Assembly (NCBI GenBank): GCA_035556715.1
Contig: DATMER010000077.1
Coordinates: forward strand, 1-64,000
From: DATMER01 sp035556715
GTDB lineage: Bacteria > Acidobacteriota > Thermoanaerobaculia > Multivoradales > UBA5704
Direction of reading: 5' to 3'
Length of the DNA stretch: 64,000 nucleotides
Shown here: positions 34,078 to 43,700 of the stretch, piece after piece
Layout: the number at the start of each line of letters is the position of its first letter
Position numbering within the stretch: the first letter of the stretch is position 1
Made by a program: the position numbers and the translations under genes
The notes under the pieces: generated by a model
What the model was told of the DNA's origin: nothing
The model's database searches: none
The model's input: the letters and a program-made list of their open reading frames with translations, nothing else

Positions 34078-35325
34078 TCAGAAGAGAGCCTTGACCGCTA
34101 CTCTGTCGGCAGCGGCTGCGGGAGAACCGGCAAGCCCCTCGATCACTTCCAGGAGCTGTTTTCGCACGGTCTCGCGGGAGTAGTCGGAAGCCAGCCGCCG
34201 CCGGCCGCTCTCGGCAAGGCGCTGGCGGGCGATGGGGTCGTCCAGCAGCTCCTCGATGGCGTGGATCCACTCGATGGGGTGGGTGCCCACGAGGCGGAAG
34301 TCCTCTCCCTGGCGGCCCGAGGTGCCGGCCACGGCCCAGGGGGTGGCGACCACGGGCACGCCCACGGCCCAGGCCTCCAGGACCTTGATGGGCACTCCCG
34401 AGCCACAGCGCATCGGTGCCAGCGAGAGCGTGGCCTGGGAGATGATCGAGCGCATGTCGCGGGGGGACTCGATGAGCTTCACCCCGGACCGCTCGATCTC
34501 GCGGCGGATCACCGCCGCCGGCCTCTCCCCCGCCACAACCACCCGGACGTCCGGACGCGCCCGGCGCAGAGCGGGCCAGACCTCCTCCAGCCACCAGGTC
34601 ACCGCGTCGACGTTCACGAAGTAGCCGAGGTTGCCCGTCATGACCAGGACCGGCCCCTTGTCCCCCTCGCGCCAGAGCTTCTCCCGCTCCTGGGGCGGCT
34701 CGACCCGGCGCTCGCGCACCGAGAGGCGGACCACCGAGACCTTGGCCCCCAGCTCCGGGGGGAGGCGGTTGACCAGCGCCTGGCGGTCGCGCTCGCAGAC
34801 CACGATCACCCCGGCCGCGCGCTCGGCGAGCTTGCGCTCCCCGATGCCGAGGAGGTGCGCCTCCAACCTGAGCAGCGGGCGCAGCCAGACCCGGTCGACC
34901 TCGGCGCGCAGGGAGAAGTTGAGGGACAGGCTGTCGATCAGGTCCACGAGCAGCGGCGTGCTGCCGAAGTCCTCCAGGTGGACCGCCAGGCGGACGAGCT
35001 GCAGGATGCCCAGGTCCATCTTCGGGCCCAGCTCCCGGAGCTTGCGTCCCAGGTCGGGCTGGTAGAAGAGACCGCTCTGGAGGGGCAGGTTCTTGAGCAG
35101 GACCCTCCCCATCCCATAGAGAGAGGTCGCGCCGCGGGTCGGACGGTAGAGCTCGACACTATAAGAAGCGTCGGCTGGAGGCGGCGGCTGGTTCGGCCCG
35201 GGCTCAGGAGTGAGGAGCGTGACCTCGTGCTCGGCGGCGAGGAAGTCGAGCATCTGCACCGCGCGCATCTGGTCGCCCCTTCTGGGGGGCCAGGGATAGC
35301 GCGAGGTGACGAGGAGGATCTTCAA
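34078..35325 (-). CDS. Glycosyltransferase, GT4-like
   Basis: 415 residues, GT-B fold. N-terminus MKILLVTSRYPWPPRRGDQMR resembles the stp1-type EPS transferase at 19105. The donor domain has VLVMTGNLGYFVNVDAVTWW, then LAPMRCGSGVPIKVLEAWAVGVPVVATPWAVAG with the conserved KVLEA glutamate. It stands apart from the EPS operon, 22 bases downstream of ribBA on the same strand, and may serve the same or another surface glycan. The stop lies close to the 21-bp repeat array. Confidence 0.87.
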   Translation of the reverse strand: MKILLVTSRYPWPPRRGDQMRAVQMLDFLAAEHEVTLLTPEPGPNQPPPPADASYSVELYRPTRGATSLYGMGRVLLKNLPLQSGLFYQPDLGRKLRELGPKMDLGILQLVRLAVHLEDFGSTPLLVDLIDSLSLNFSLRAEVDRVWLRPLLRLEAHLLGIGERKLAERAAGVIVVCERDRQALVNRLPPELGAKVSVVRLSVRERRVEPPQEREKLWREGDKGPVLVMTGNLGYFVNVDAVTWWLEEVWPALRRARPDVRVVVAGERPAAVIRREIERSGVKLIESPRDMRSIISQATLSLAPMRCGSGVPIKVLEAWAVGVPVVATPWAVAGTSGRQGEDFRLVGTHPIEWIHAIEELLDDPIARQRLAESGRRRLASDYSRETVRKQLLEVIEGLAGSPAAAADRVAVKALF

Positions 35326-35347
35326 GGCTTAGGCAAGGGCTTCGGAG

Positions 35348-36562
35348 TCACACCAGCTTCAGGATGTGGCCCAGCTTGTCGCGCTTGGTCTTGAGATAGG
35401 CGCGGCTGCTCTCGGTCGGCGGGATCTCCAGCGGGACGCGCTCGACGATCTCCAGCCCGTAGCCGTTCAAGGCGATGTACTTGTGCGGGTTGTTGGTCAT
35501 CAGGCGCATCTGGCGAATGCCCAGGTCGCGGAGGATCTGGGCGCCGACGCCGTACTCGCGATGGTCGGGGCGGAAGCCGAGGCGCTCGTTGGCTTCGACC
35601 GTGTCGTGCCCCTGGTCCTGGAGCTCGTAGGCCCGCAGCTTGTTCATCAGGCCGATGCCGCGGCCCTCCTGGAGGAGGTAGAGCAGCACGCCCTTGCCCT
35701 CTTCCGCGATCCTCTCCAGGGCGCGCTCGAGCTGCACGCCGCAGTCGCAGCGCGCCGATCCGAAGACGTCGCCGGTCAGGCACTGGCTGTGGACCCGCAC
35801 CAGGGTCGGCACCTCGGGATCGATGTCTCCCATCACCAGCGCCACGTTCTCGTCGCCGGTCACGTCCGAGCGGTAGGCGTGGATCTGGAAGTTGCCGAAG
35901 CTGGTGGGCAGGCGCGGAGAGGCGACCTTGCGCACCAGGGTCTCGTGCTGGAGCCGGTAGCCGATCAGGTCGGCGACCGTGATCATGAGCAGGCCGTGCT
36001 CGCGGGCGAACTTCGCGAGGTCCGGGACGCGGGCCATGGTGCCGTCGTCGTTCATGATCTCGCAGATGACTCCCGCGGGCTTGAGCCCGGCCAGGGCGGC
36101 GAGGTCGACCGAGGCCTCGGTCTGGCCGGCGCGCTTGAGCACGCCGCCGCGGCGGGCGCGGAGCGGGAAGATGTGCCCGGGACGCAGCAGGTCCTCCGGC
36201 CGGGTCGCGGGATCGATCGCCGTCTGGACCGTGGCGGCGCGGTCGGCCGCCGAGATGCCGGTGGTGACCTTGCCCCGCGCCTCGATCGAGATGGTGAACG
36301 CGGTGCCGAAGGGCGAGGTGTTGTCCTCGACCATGAGCGGCAGCTCGAGCTGGCGGCAGCGCTCCTCGGTCATGGCGAGGCAGATGAGGCCGCGGCCATG
36401 CTTGGCCATGAAGTTGATGGCCACGGGCGTGACCTTCTCGGCGGCGATCGCCAGGTCGCCTTCGTTCTCGCGGTCCTCATCGTCGACGATGATGACCATG
36501 CGGCCCTGGCGAAACTGCTCGACCGCCTCCTCAATGGGGGCGAAGGGGTTCGGCGTGCTCAT
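35348..36562 (-). CDS. ribBA: Bifunctional 3,4-dihydroxy-2-butanone-4-phosphate synthase / GTP cyclohydrolase II
   Basis: 404 residues from the ATG at 36562. The RibB half (1 to about 205) shows IIVDDEDRENEGDL, the acidic metal/substrate loop, GHIFPLRARRGGVL and TEASVDLA. The RibA half shows HSQCLTGDVFGSARCDCG, the zinc-binding C-x10-C-x-C site, and YLLQEGRGIGLMNKL. It makes both precursors of riboflavin. A sigma-70 promoter is visible upstream; no FMN riboswitch was found in the short leader. Confidence 0.96.
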   Translation of the reverse strand: MSTPNPFAPIEEAVEQFRQGRMVIIVDDEDRENEGDLAIAAEKVTPVAINFMAKHGRGLICLAMTEERCRQLELPLMVEDNTSPFGTAFTISIEARGKVTTGISAADRAATVQTAIDPATRPEDLLRPGHIFPLRARRGGVLKRAGQTEASVDLAALAGLKPAGVICEIMNDDGTMARVPDLAKFAREHGLLMITVADLIGYRLQHETLVRKVASPRLPTSFGNFQIHAYRSDVTGDENVALVMGDIDPEVPTLVRVHSQCLTGDVFGSARCDCGVQLERALERIAEEGKGVLLYLLQEGRGIGLMNKLRAYELQDQGHDTVEANERLGFRPDHREYGVGAQILRDLGIRQMRLMTNNPHKYIALNGYGLEIVERVPLEIPPTESSRAYLKTKRDKLGHILKLV

Positions 36563-36651
36563 GTAGATATAGACCTTCTCGCGGAGACCGGACAGGCGGC
36601 CCAGAAACAATATAAGAGAAAGCGATAGGACAGGAACCGAGTTCCCGGCAG

Positions 36652-36680
36652 AGTCTAGCGGTTCATCCCGGAGCGGTCAA
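36652..36680 (-). promoter_or_regulatory. Sigma-70 promoter for ribBA
   Basis: Minus strand TTGACC (36680-36675), 17 bases, TAGACT (36657-36652). The predicted start is near 36645, about 80 bases before the ribBA ATG. It lies in the gap after the tamA-like gene, so ribBA can be read independently. Confidence 0.55.
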
Positions 36681-36690
36681 CCGGATCGGA

Positions 36691-39576
36691 TCAGAACGGG
36701 TTGCCGAACGACACCGACACCGCCCAGTCCTGCTCGCCGGGCTCGCGGTCGAGCTTCCAGCCGAAGTCGAGGCGCAGGGGGCCGATGGGCGAGAGGTAGC
36801 GGAGACCCAACCCGGCTCCTCCCTTGAGGTCCGCGGGGTCCAGGTCCCGCCAGTCGGCCCAGACGTTGCCGGCGTCATAGAAGACCGTGCCTCCCAGGGC
36901 TCCGAAGAGCGGGAAGCGGTACTCCAGGTTGAAGAGGACCAGGCCCGTTCCTCCCACCGCAGCGAAGTCGTCCTCCTGGTCCCCCACCCGGCCGGGGCGG
37001 AGGATCAGGGTCTCCCCCCGGATGCCGAGGTCGTCCCGGCCGTAGGCCCGGTGGGTGTTGGCCCCTCCGGCGAAGAAGCGCTCGTCGATGAAGACGTTCG
37101 CGTTGGGGAGGGTCTCGGGCAGCTCGGGGTCCTCCGGCTCCAGGATGCCGAAGGGCTCGATGCCGCCGACGCGGAGGCTCGCCGCCACGGTCCCGAAGTT
37201 GCGCAGGTCGAGGTATTGAGTCTGCTGCAGGAACAGCTTCAGGAAGTCGCCGTCCGTGCCGAACGCCGGGAAGGCGTACTGGAGCTGGGCGAGCGAGCTC
37301 CAGCCCCGCGTGGCCAGCACCGGGTCGTCGCGCCGGTCCCACTGGAAGCTCGGGATGAGGCTCGTCAGCTCGTAGGGGCGGTCCTCCCGTTCCACACCGC
37401 GGAGGGGGAAGTCCGGGTCGAGGGTCGTCTCCACGATCCGGTAGTCCAGGGCCAGGCCCACGCGCCGGTCGGTGAAGAGCTTCTCCGACTCGATCCGCGC
37501 GCCCCGGCGCTCCACGTCCCAATCCTCCTTGCGCTCGTCGAAGTAGAAGAGGGAGTAGCTCACCGGGATCGCCCAGCGCACGGCGTACGGCTGGTCGAAG
37601 CGGACCCGGAAGATCTTGTCCAGCCGGCTCACCCGCAGGTCGGTGCGCAGGGTGTAGGCGCGGCCGGCCACGTTGTTGTGGCTGAAGCTGAAGGTGCCCC
37701 GCGGCACCAGCTCGTCCTCCTCGCTCTTGTCGGTGGCGTACTCCAGGCCCACGCCGTAGCTGACGCGCCGGGGCCGCCCCTCCTCCACGCGCACGATGAG
37801 GTCCCTCGTGGCCGACTCCAGGCCGGCCCGCGTTACCTCCACGTCCACGCTGGAGAACACCCCCAGCCGGTAGAGGTCGCGCTCGATCTCCAGGGCGCGG
37901 CTCTCGCTGATCGGATCGCCCCGGTCCACCGCCAGGACGCGCCGGATGACGTCGCTCTCGGTGCGGCGGTTGCCCCGCACGATCACCCGGTCGAGCACGG
38001 TCTGCGGCCCCTCCAGGGCCTCGATGGTCACGTCGACCAGGGTGTGCTCGGGGTTCCAGTCTTCCCGCGCCGAGACCTGGGCCACGGTGAAGCCCCGGGC
38101 CTGGTAGGCCGAGCGCAGGTTGTTCAGGCTCCTCTCCAGGAGCAGGGGGTGGAAGGGGCCGCCCTCGGCGAGCTGCAGGGAGCCGCGGACGGTGTCGCCG
38201 GGCAGGGACCCGAGCCCCTCCAGGTTGAGGTTGACCACCCTCATCCGCGGCCCCTCTTCGATGGGGACGGTCAGGAAGAGGTCGTTCCCCCGCTCCTCGA
38301 TCTGCGCCGGCCCCACCTCCGCCTGCGTGAAGCCCTGGAGCTGGTAGAACCGGCGGACGTTCGCCAGGTCTTCCTTGAGCACGGAGTCGACCAGCCGGCC
38401 GCTGCCCCGCGCCAGGAGGCTGCGCCCCGAGGTCGTCACCAGCTCTTCGAGGTCTTCGCTCTTGAAGGTCTCGTTGCCGGCGAAGCCGACCTCCTGGACC
38501 GTGTACTGCGGTCCGGGCTCGATGCGGATGACCAGGCGCAGGAGGTCTTCGCTCGGCTCCTGCTCCTCCCACTCCACCTGGACCTTGTAGTGGCCGTCGC
38601 GCTGGTAGTCGCTCCGGATGCGCTCGGCCGCTTGGAGCACCAGCGCCTCGTCGTAGCCCTGCCGGCCGAGGAAGGGCAGGAGGTCGCGCCGGCGCAGACG
38701 CTCCAGGTCGGCGCCGATCACCTGGACTTCCACTTTCGGACCGACGGAGACCTCGTAGGCGAGCCGCACGGCCTGGCGCTCGGGCGCCGGCTCCTCGGCC
38801 GGCGGGCTGATGCGCGCTGTGCGGTAGCCCTGATTGAGGAGCCAGCGCTCCAGCCTGCCGGCGTCCTCGCGTGCTTCGGACCGCGAGAACGCGTCCCCGG
38901 GCTTGACCTCCAACTGCGCGACCAGCTCCGCCGGCGTGAAAGGCCCGAGGTCCCCTTCGAACCGGATCTCCTCGACCCGCGAGCGGGGGCCGCTGCGGAT
39001 CGAGTAGAGGACCGCGGCCTGCTGGGTCACCTCGTCGGTTTCGACGCTCACCCGGACCTCGGCGTTGAAGTAGCCGCGCTCGGCGTAGAGATCCACCAGG
39101 TCGTAAACGCCTTGCAGGACCCGCTCCTCGGAGAGCGGCTCCGCTTCGTTCTGCGGGAGGACGCGCCGCAGCTCGTTCGCGTCGAGCCCCAGGTCCCCTT
39201 CGAGGCGGATCTCCCGCACGCGCACGATCCCCCGCAGGACGACGAGGACCTCGACTCCCAGTCCGGTCTCGTCCGGCTGGGTGTAGATCTCGACCGAGGA
39301 GGCGAGGCCGCTCGCCTGGAGGTTGCGCAGAGTGCCGCGGACGGACTCCTCGGTGAGCGGCTCGCCGACCTCGAAGCCGAGGAGCCGCGCGAGCTCGTCC
39401 GGGTCTTCGGGCGGAGCCTCGCTGCGGATCTCGATGGCGGTGACCGTGGGGCCGACTGGAACGAGCTCCTCGGGCGGGGCAGGGGGTGCAGTCTCCTGCG
39501 CCCACGCGACCGGCGATAGCGGCGATAGCGGCGACAGCAGAACGGCGAGCAGGAAAGCCAGCCCCAGGGCCTTCAA
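36691..39576 (-). CDS. Omp85-family outer-membrane assembly protein (TamA/BamA-like)
   Basis: 961 residues from a TTG at 39576, which overlaps the tamB-like stop as TTGA and gives a clean signal peptide (MKALGLAFLLAVLLSPL...VAWA). About six POTRA repeats follow (for example VREIRLEGDLGLDANELRRVL and YTVQEVGFAGNETFKSEDL), more than the three of E. coli TamA. The C-terminal half is a 16-strand-type barrel with RGTFSFSHNNVAGRAY, FFAGGANTHRAYGRDDLG and LGLRYLSPIGPLRLDFGWKL, ending in Phe. Adjacent to tamB, it should insert proteins or move lipid at the outer membrane. Confidence 0.9.
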   Translation of the reverse strand: MKALGLAFLLAVLLSPLSPLSPVAWAQETAPPAPPEELVPVGPTVTAIEIRSEAPPEDPDELARLLGFEVGEPLTEESVRGTLRNLQASGLASSVEIYTQPDETGLGVEVLVVLRGIVRVREIRLEGDLGLDANELRRVLPQNEAEPLSEERVLQGVYDLVDLYAERGYFNAEVRVSVETDEVTQQAAVLYSIRSGPRSRVEEIRFEGDLGPFTPAELVAQLEVKPGDAFSRSEAREDAGRLERWLLNQGYRTARISPPAEEPAPERQAVRLAYEVSVGPKVEVQVIGADLERLRRRDLLPFLGRQGYDEALVLQAAERIRSDYQRDGHYKVQVEWEEQEPSEDLLRLVIRIEPGPQYTVQEVGFAGNETFKSEDLEELVTTSGRSLLARGSGRLVDSVLKEDLANVRRFYQLQGFTQAEVGPAQIEERGNDLFLTVPIEEGPRMRVVNLNLEGLGSLPGDTVRGSLQLAEGGPFHPLLLERSLNNLRSAYQARGFTVAQVSAREDWNPEHTLVDVTIEALEGPQTVLDRVIVRGNRRTESDVIRRVLAVDRGDPISESRALEIERDLYRLGVFSSVDVEVTRAGLESATRDLIVRVEEGRPRRVSYGVGLEYATDKSEEDELVPRGTFSFSHNNVAGRAYTLRTDLRVSRLDKIFRVRFDQPYAVRWAIPVSYSLFYFDERKEDWDVERRGARIESEKLFTDRRVGLALDYRIVETTLDPDFPLRGVEREDRPYELTSLIPSFQWDRRDDPVLATRGWSSLAQLQYAFPAFGTDGDFLKLFLQQTQYLDLRNFGTVAASLRVGGIEPFGILEPEDPELPETLPNANVFIDERFFAGGANTHRAYGRDDLGIRGETLILRPGRVGDQEDDFAAVGGTGLVLFNLEYRFPLFGALGGTVFYDAGNVWADWRDLDPADLKGGAGLGLRYLSPIGPLRLDFGWKLDREPGEQDWAVSVSFGNPF

Positions 39577-42500
39577 TACCGCTTCTCCCACTCGGCGTCC
39601 ACGGCGTAGGTTTCGTCCCGGCCGTTGCGCGTGAAGACCAGGAGGACGTTGCGCGCCAGTTGCCACTCGATCCGCAGCAGGTACTCCTCCGAGGCCGCCG
39701 GGTTGGTCGTGTAGGTGACGAAGAGGTCGCGGGAGATGCGCTTGCCCACGGTCAAGCGGACTCCGCCCACGGCGCCTCCGGTCTCCGTGGCCTGCGGATC
39801 GATCCGGAAGCGGTCGAAGCCGAACAGGGTGTTGACCCGGCGGCTGACCAGGGAGGCTGCCTGGCCCGCGAGGAAGCTCTGCGCGCGCACGTCCTGCTCC
39901 GGCCCCTCCACGCCCGGCGCCCGGGGACGCCCCTGCTCGTAGTCGAGCTCTCCGGAGAAGAGCAGGGTCAGCACCTCCAGCTCGGCCAGCCCCTCGTCCG
40001 AGGTGAACTGGGTGTCCAGGCGGTCCAGGGTGCCGGAGAGGTTCAGGGTGATGTCGTAGTTCCTCACCTCGGTGCGGGCCACGAGGTCGATGATCGGATC
40101 GATCCGGTTCGGGTTGTTGAAGGTGAGGAGGAAGCGCTCCACCTCGTATTCGTTCTCGGAGTAGACCAGGGTCCCGCCCTGCTCGACCTCCACGCGCCCG
40201 AAGACCACCGGGGCCGCCAGCGTGCCCTGGACCCGCAGGTCGATGTCCCCCCGCAGATCGGCCACGTTGTTGCGCACCCGCAGGGCGCCGGGGCCATCCA
40301 CCTGGACGTCGATCTGGGTGCCGGCCAGGAGCTCGTCGGTCTCCACGACCTCCAGGCGCTCGCGCTCCAGGGCCTGGAGCAGGAGCGGCAGGGCGTCGGT
40401 CTGGATGTCCTCGACGAAGAAGGCGCGCTCGAGCACGACCTGGCCCCGGATCTGGCGCGCGGAGCCGTTTCCCGTCAGCGACAGGTTGGCGTCGCCCCGG
40501 AGCAGGAAAGGCTCGGGGAAGCGCACGCTCACGCCATCCGCTTCGACCTGCACCCGGTACTCAAAGCCCTCCCGGCCCGGCTGCGGGAGGTCGAGGCTGC
40601 CGGCGGCGCGGAGCACGCCGTCCCCCATCCGCGCCCGCAGGCCGTCGAGGACCAGCTCGTCCCGGTTGAAGAGGACGACTCCCTCGATGTCTTCCAGGGC
40701 CCGGGGGAACTCGGGGATCAGGAGCCGCGCGTCGCGGATCACCCCCTGGCCGTCGAGCCGGGGGTCGCCCGTGGTGCCCCGCACCACGGCCAGGACGTCG
40801 AGATAACCCTCGACGTCGAAGCCGGGCGGCAGCGCGAGCTCGGCCCAGACCGCCGACACCGTGCTCTGGAGGCGCAGGTCGAGCGGCGCGTTCTCCTGTC
40901 CCATCCCGACGGTGCCGAACACGAAGACTTCGTTGTCGGTCCCCGGCTCGCCCAGGTAGAGGGAGCGGATGTTCAGGCTCTCCGGCCCCAGCTCGACCCG
41001 GACCGGCTCGCGGTTGGCGATCGTATGATTCTGATACTGCGCCCGCAGGTCGGAGAGGACGAGCTCGCCGCGCCAGGTGCCCTGCGCGAAGTCGGAGGCG
41101 AAGCCGATGGAGCCGGCGAGCGAGCCGGTGATCTCCGGCACCGCCCGCGGGGAGGCGATACGGATCAGCGTGCCGAGGTCCGCGCTCTGGATGTCGAAGC
41201 GCAGGTCGGCCTCCTCCAGGGTGAGCCGGCCGCCCCCTTCGAAGGAGGCCAGCCCGAGGAGGGAGCCCGTGGCGGTCAGGCTCTCGCCGTCCCAGGTCGC
41301 CACGGCCTGGGCCGTGCCCGCCTCGCCGAGCGCGCGGCCGGCGAGCACCAGGTTGTTGCCACGCAGGCTGGCGATGCCCTCGGGCCGGTCCAGCGTGCCG
41401 CCGATCACCGCGGTGAGCGCGGCCAGGCCGTTGACCTCGCCGCCGAGGAGGTCGCGGAACGGGTCGGCCGCCAGGGAGAGCTCCGGCGCGTCCACCGTGA
41501 GGTCCATGGCCTTGGTCTCGGTATCGAAGGTCCCGGCCACGAGCACGGTGCCGGCCGCGGCCTGGACCACGGCGCGCTCGATCCGCACCTGCTTGCCCTG
41601 GAACGCGATGCCGGCCTGGAGCTCGCCGAGGTCGGCGTCCGCGATCCGGAAGCTCTCCACCTCGATCTCGGCGCGGCCGTTCAGGTTCTCGGTCGTGCCT
41701 CCCAGGTCGAGCCGGCCGGAGACCTGGCCGTCGATCCTCGCGTCCTTCAGACCGGGAGCGAGGAAGGCGACGATCCCCGGAGCGGGCCAGTGCTGGGCGT
41801 CGACGGCGAGGGAGAGCGGCTCGGGGGCGCGCCGCGGCCTCCCCTCTTCTTCCAATGGCACCCGGCCGGTCACGATCAGCGCGCCGCTGTTGGAGGTGGC
41901 CTCCAGCCGCAGGTCCTCCACGGCCGAGGGGGTGAAGCGGAAGGCGCCGTGGACGTCGTCGGCCGCGATCACCGGACTAACCGCGTCCTGGAGATCGATC
42001 CGGATGTCCGCGGCAAAGCGCTTGTCCGCGATCTCGAATCTCCCTTCGGCCTCGCCATGCCCCTCGCTCGGCACCCAGAACGGCGGCTCCTCGCCCGGCC
42101 GCACGTCGCCGCGCAGCAGGGGGGCGAGGACGCCCACGTCCTGGGAGCTGAGCCGGAAGTCGAAGTGGCCGGAGCCCCTCTCCATGTCGAACAGGAAGTT
42201 CGAGCCGATCACGGTCTGGGAGGGGGCCGTGAGCCGGATGTTGTCGCTCGACAGGACGCCGCGCTCGATGGTGATGGAGGCGTCGCCCGCGATCGGCACC
42301 CCCTTCTCGTGGACCGCGTCGAGGTGGACGTCGACCAGGCCGCTGCCGGCGACGGGGTTGCCGGTGCGGAAGCGGTAGACCAGGTCTCCCGTGGCGCGGC
42401 CGGCGAGGTCCTGGACGATCGGCACGTCCTCGCCGAACTGGTCGGCGGCCACGGTGCCCAGGTCGAGCCGGGCGAAGGAGAGGTCGAGGTCCACGGGCGT

Positions 42501-43700
42501 GCCCGCGCCTTCCGCCTCCTCGTCCTCCTCGTCGTTGTAATCAACCGAGATCACGCCCTCGACGTTGCCGCCGGCGTAGAGGGCGCGATCGAGCTCGATC
42601 TCCATGCCGTCGCGCCCGCCCACGAGCCCGGCCTCGATCTCTTCGAAAACGCGGTCCAGGGCGGCGAAGCGCGGCGAGCGGACGGTCCCGGAGTAGCTGA
42701 GGCTCTGTTCGACGCGATCGATCCGGCCGTGGAATTCAAACGGCCCCTGGATCGGATCCTTGACGTAACCAAGGCGGTTGAAGAGCTGGGCCCAGCCGTC
42801 GGCTGCAATTTCGAGCCCGAGCCGCCGCGGCTTGTCCTGGCCTGGGCCCCGGCCCCACTCGTAAGACCCCGCGCCGGTGGCCTTGAGGTCGGGTCCCGCC
42901 AGGCGCACGGTGTTGAAGCGGATGCGGCCGGGCACGAAGCTCCCCTTGACCGAGGCGGTGAAGGGATAGGGCCTGGCCCGGGGCAGCGTGGTGACCACCT
43001 CCTGGGCCGTGACCATGGCGTCGATGCGGTCGCCCCCCTCCCCGCCGCGCTCGGCCTGGCCGATGGCACGGCCGAACACGGCGCGGGCATCCAGCTCCAG
43101 GGGGAGCCGCATCTCGTCCATCTCCAGGGTCCCGCCCTCCAGCAGGACGCGGCCGATCTGCACCTCGACCCGGCGCGTGCCCCCCTTGCGGGTCCGCAGC
43201 TCGGGCAGGTTGCTGGTGCCGTCGGGGTTGAACCGCAGGTAGACGTGGGGGCGGACGATCTCGATCTGCTCCAGGCGGAGCACCCTCTGGCGCAGGTCCC
43301 GCCAGGAGAACTCGACCCGCGCCAGCGGGATGCGGGCGAAGGCCGGGTCGCCCGGCTTCGGCCCGGGGATGACCACGTCGTAGAGCTCGAACGAGAGGTC
43401 GATGAGACTGTAGTCCACCCGGCCGATCTCGACCTGGCGGCCGAGCAGCTCGGAGGTGCGGGCGCGGACCAGGGCCACGGCGCGGCCATGCCCGAAGCCG
43501 CTCTCCAGAAGGAGCCAGGCCGCGGCCACGATCATGACCAGGAAGAGGAGGCCCCAGATGAAGGGGCGGACCACCCAGCGCCGGACGCGCCCGTGCCGCC
43601 GCCGGACGGGAAGCCCGGAGGGAGCGTCTTCTTCCTCCAGGATCGGAGGCAGGACCGGAGGCAGAACCGGAGGATCAGGCGGGGTCGGCTCGTCGCTCAC
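39573..43700 (-). CDS. Translocation and assembly module protein TamB-like
   Basis: 1375 residues from the GTG at 43700, with GGAGGAG upstream and GTGA overlap with nadK. A cytoplasmic Pro-rich N-terminus, one membrane anchor (FIWGLLFLVMIVAAAWLLLE), then a very long run of beta-strand sequence (the DUF490/AsmA-like taco fold) and the C-terminal domain ending VLLVFTRNGRDETYAVDAEWEKRY. TamB spans the periplasm and works with the Omp85 partner encoded next. Long open frames on the opposite strand here (1425 codons) are due to high GC. Confidence 0.9.
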   Translation of the reverse strand: MSDEPTPPDPPVLPPVLPPILEEEDAPSGLPVRRRHGRVRRWVVRPFIWGLLFLVMIVAAAWLLLESGFGHGRAVALVRARTSELLGRQVEIGRVDYSLIDLSFELYDVVIPGPKPGDPAFARIPLARVEFSWRDLRQRVLRLEQIEIVRPHVYLRFNPDGTSNLPELRTRKGGTRRVEVQIGRVLLEGGTLEMDEMRLPLELDARAVFGRAIGQAERGGEGGDRIDAMVTAQEVVTTLPRARPYPFTASVKGSFVPGRIRFNTVRLAGPDLKATGAGSYEWGRGPGQDKPRRLGLEIAADGWAQLFNRLGYVKDPIQGPFEFHGRIDRVEQSLSYSGTVRSPRFAALDRVFEEIEAGLVGGRDGMEIELDRALYAGGNVEGVISVDYNDEEDEEAEGAGTPVDLDLSFARLDLGTVAADQFGEDVPIVQDLAGRATGDLVYRFRTGNPVAGSGLVDVHLDAVHEKGVPIAGDASITIERGVLSSDNIRLTAPSQTVIGSNFLFDMERGSGHFDFRLSSQDVGVLAPLLRGDVRPGEEPPFWVPSEGHGEAEGRFEIADKRFAADIRIDLQDAVSPVIAADDVHGAFRFTPSAVEDLRLEATSNSGALIVTGRVPLEEEGRPRRAPEPLSLAVDAQHWPAPGIVAFLAPGLKDARIDGQVSGRLDLGGTTENLNGRAEIEVESFRIADADLGELQAGIAFQGKQVRIERAVVQAAAGTVLVAGTFDTETKAMDLTVDAPELSLAADPFRDLLGGEVNGLAALTAVIGGTLDRPEGIASLRGNNLVLAGRALGEAGTAQAVATWDGESLTATGSLLGLASFEGGGRLTLEEADLRFDIQSADLGTLIRIASPRAVPEITGSLAGSIGFASDFAQGTWRGELVLSDLRAQYQNHTIANREPVRVELGPESLNIRSLYLGEPGTDNEVFVFGTVGMGQENAPLDLRLQSTVSAVWAELALPPGFDVEGYLDVLAVVRGTTGDPRLDGQGVIRDARLLIPEFPRALEDIEGVVLFNRDELVLDGLRARMGDGVLRAAGSLDLPQPGREGFEYRVQVEADGVSVRFPEPFLLRGDANLSLTGNGSARQIRGQVVLERAFFVEDIQTDALPLLLQALERERLEVVETDELLAGTQIDVQVDGPGALRVRNNVADLRGDIDLRVQGTLAAPVVFGRVEVEQGGTLVYSENEYEVERFLLTFNNPNRIDPIIDLVARTEVRNYDITLNLSGTLDRLDTQFTSDEGLAELEVLTLLFSGELDYEQGRPRAPGVEGPEQDVRAQSFLAGQAASLVSRRVNTLFGFDRFRIDPQATETGGAVGGVRLTVGKRISRDLFVTYTTNPAASEEYLLRIEWQLARNVLLVFTRNGRDETYAVDAEWEKRY

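Noticed and set aside
33566..34594. Long frame of PEALGRG-type heptads through the second repeat array
   Set aside because: It is a by-product of a 21-bp period that keeps frames open and runs into the glycosyltransferase gene in the wrong frame.
36563..36690. FMN riboswitch before ribBA
   Set aside because: The leader is about 80 bases and lacks the RFN-element consensus.
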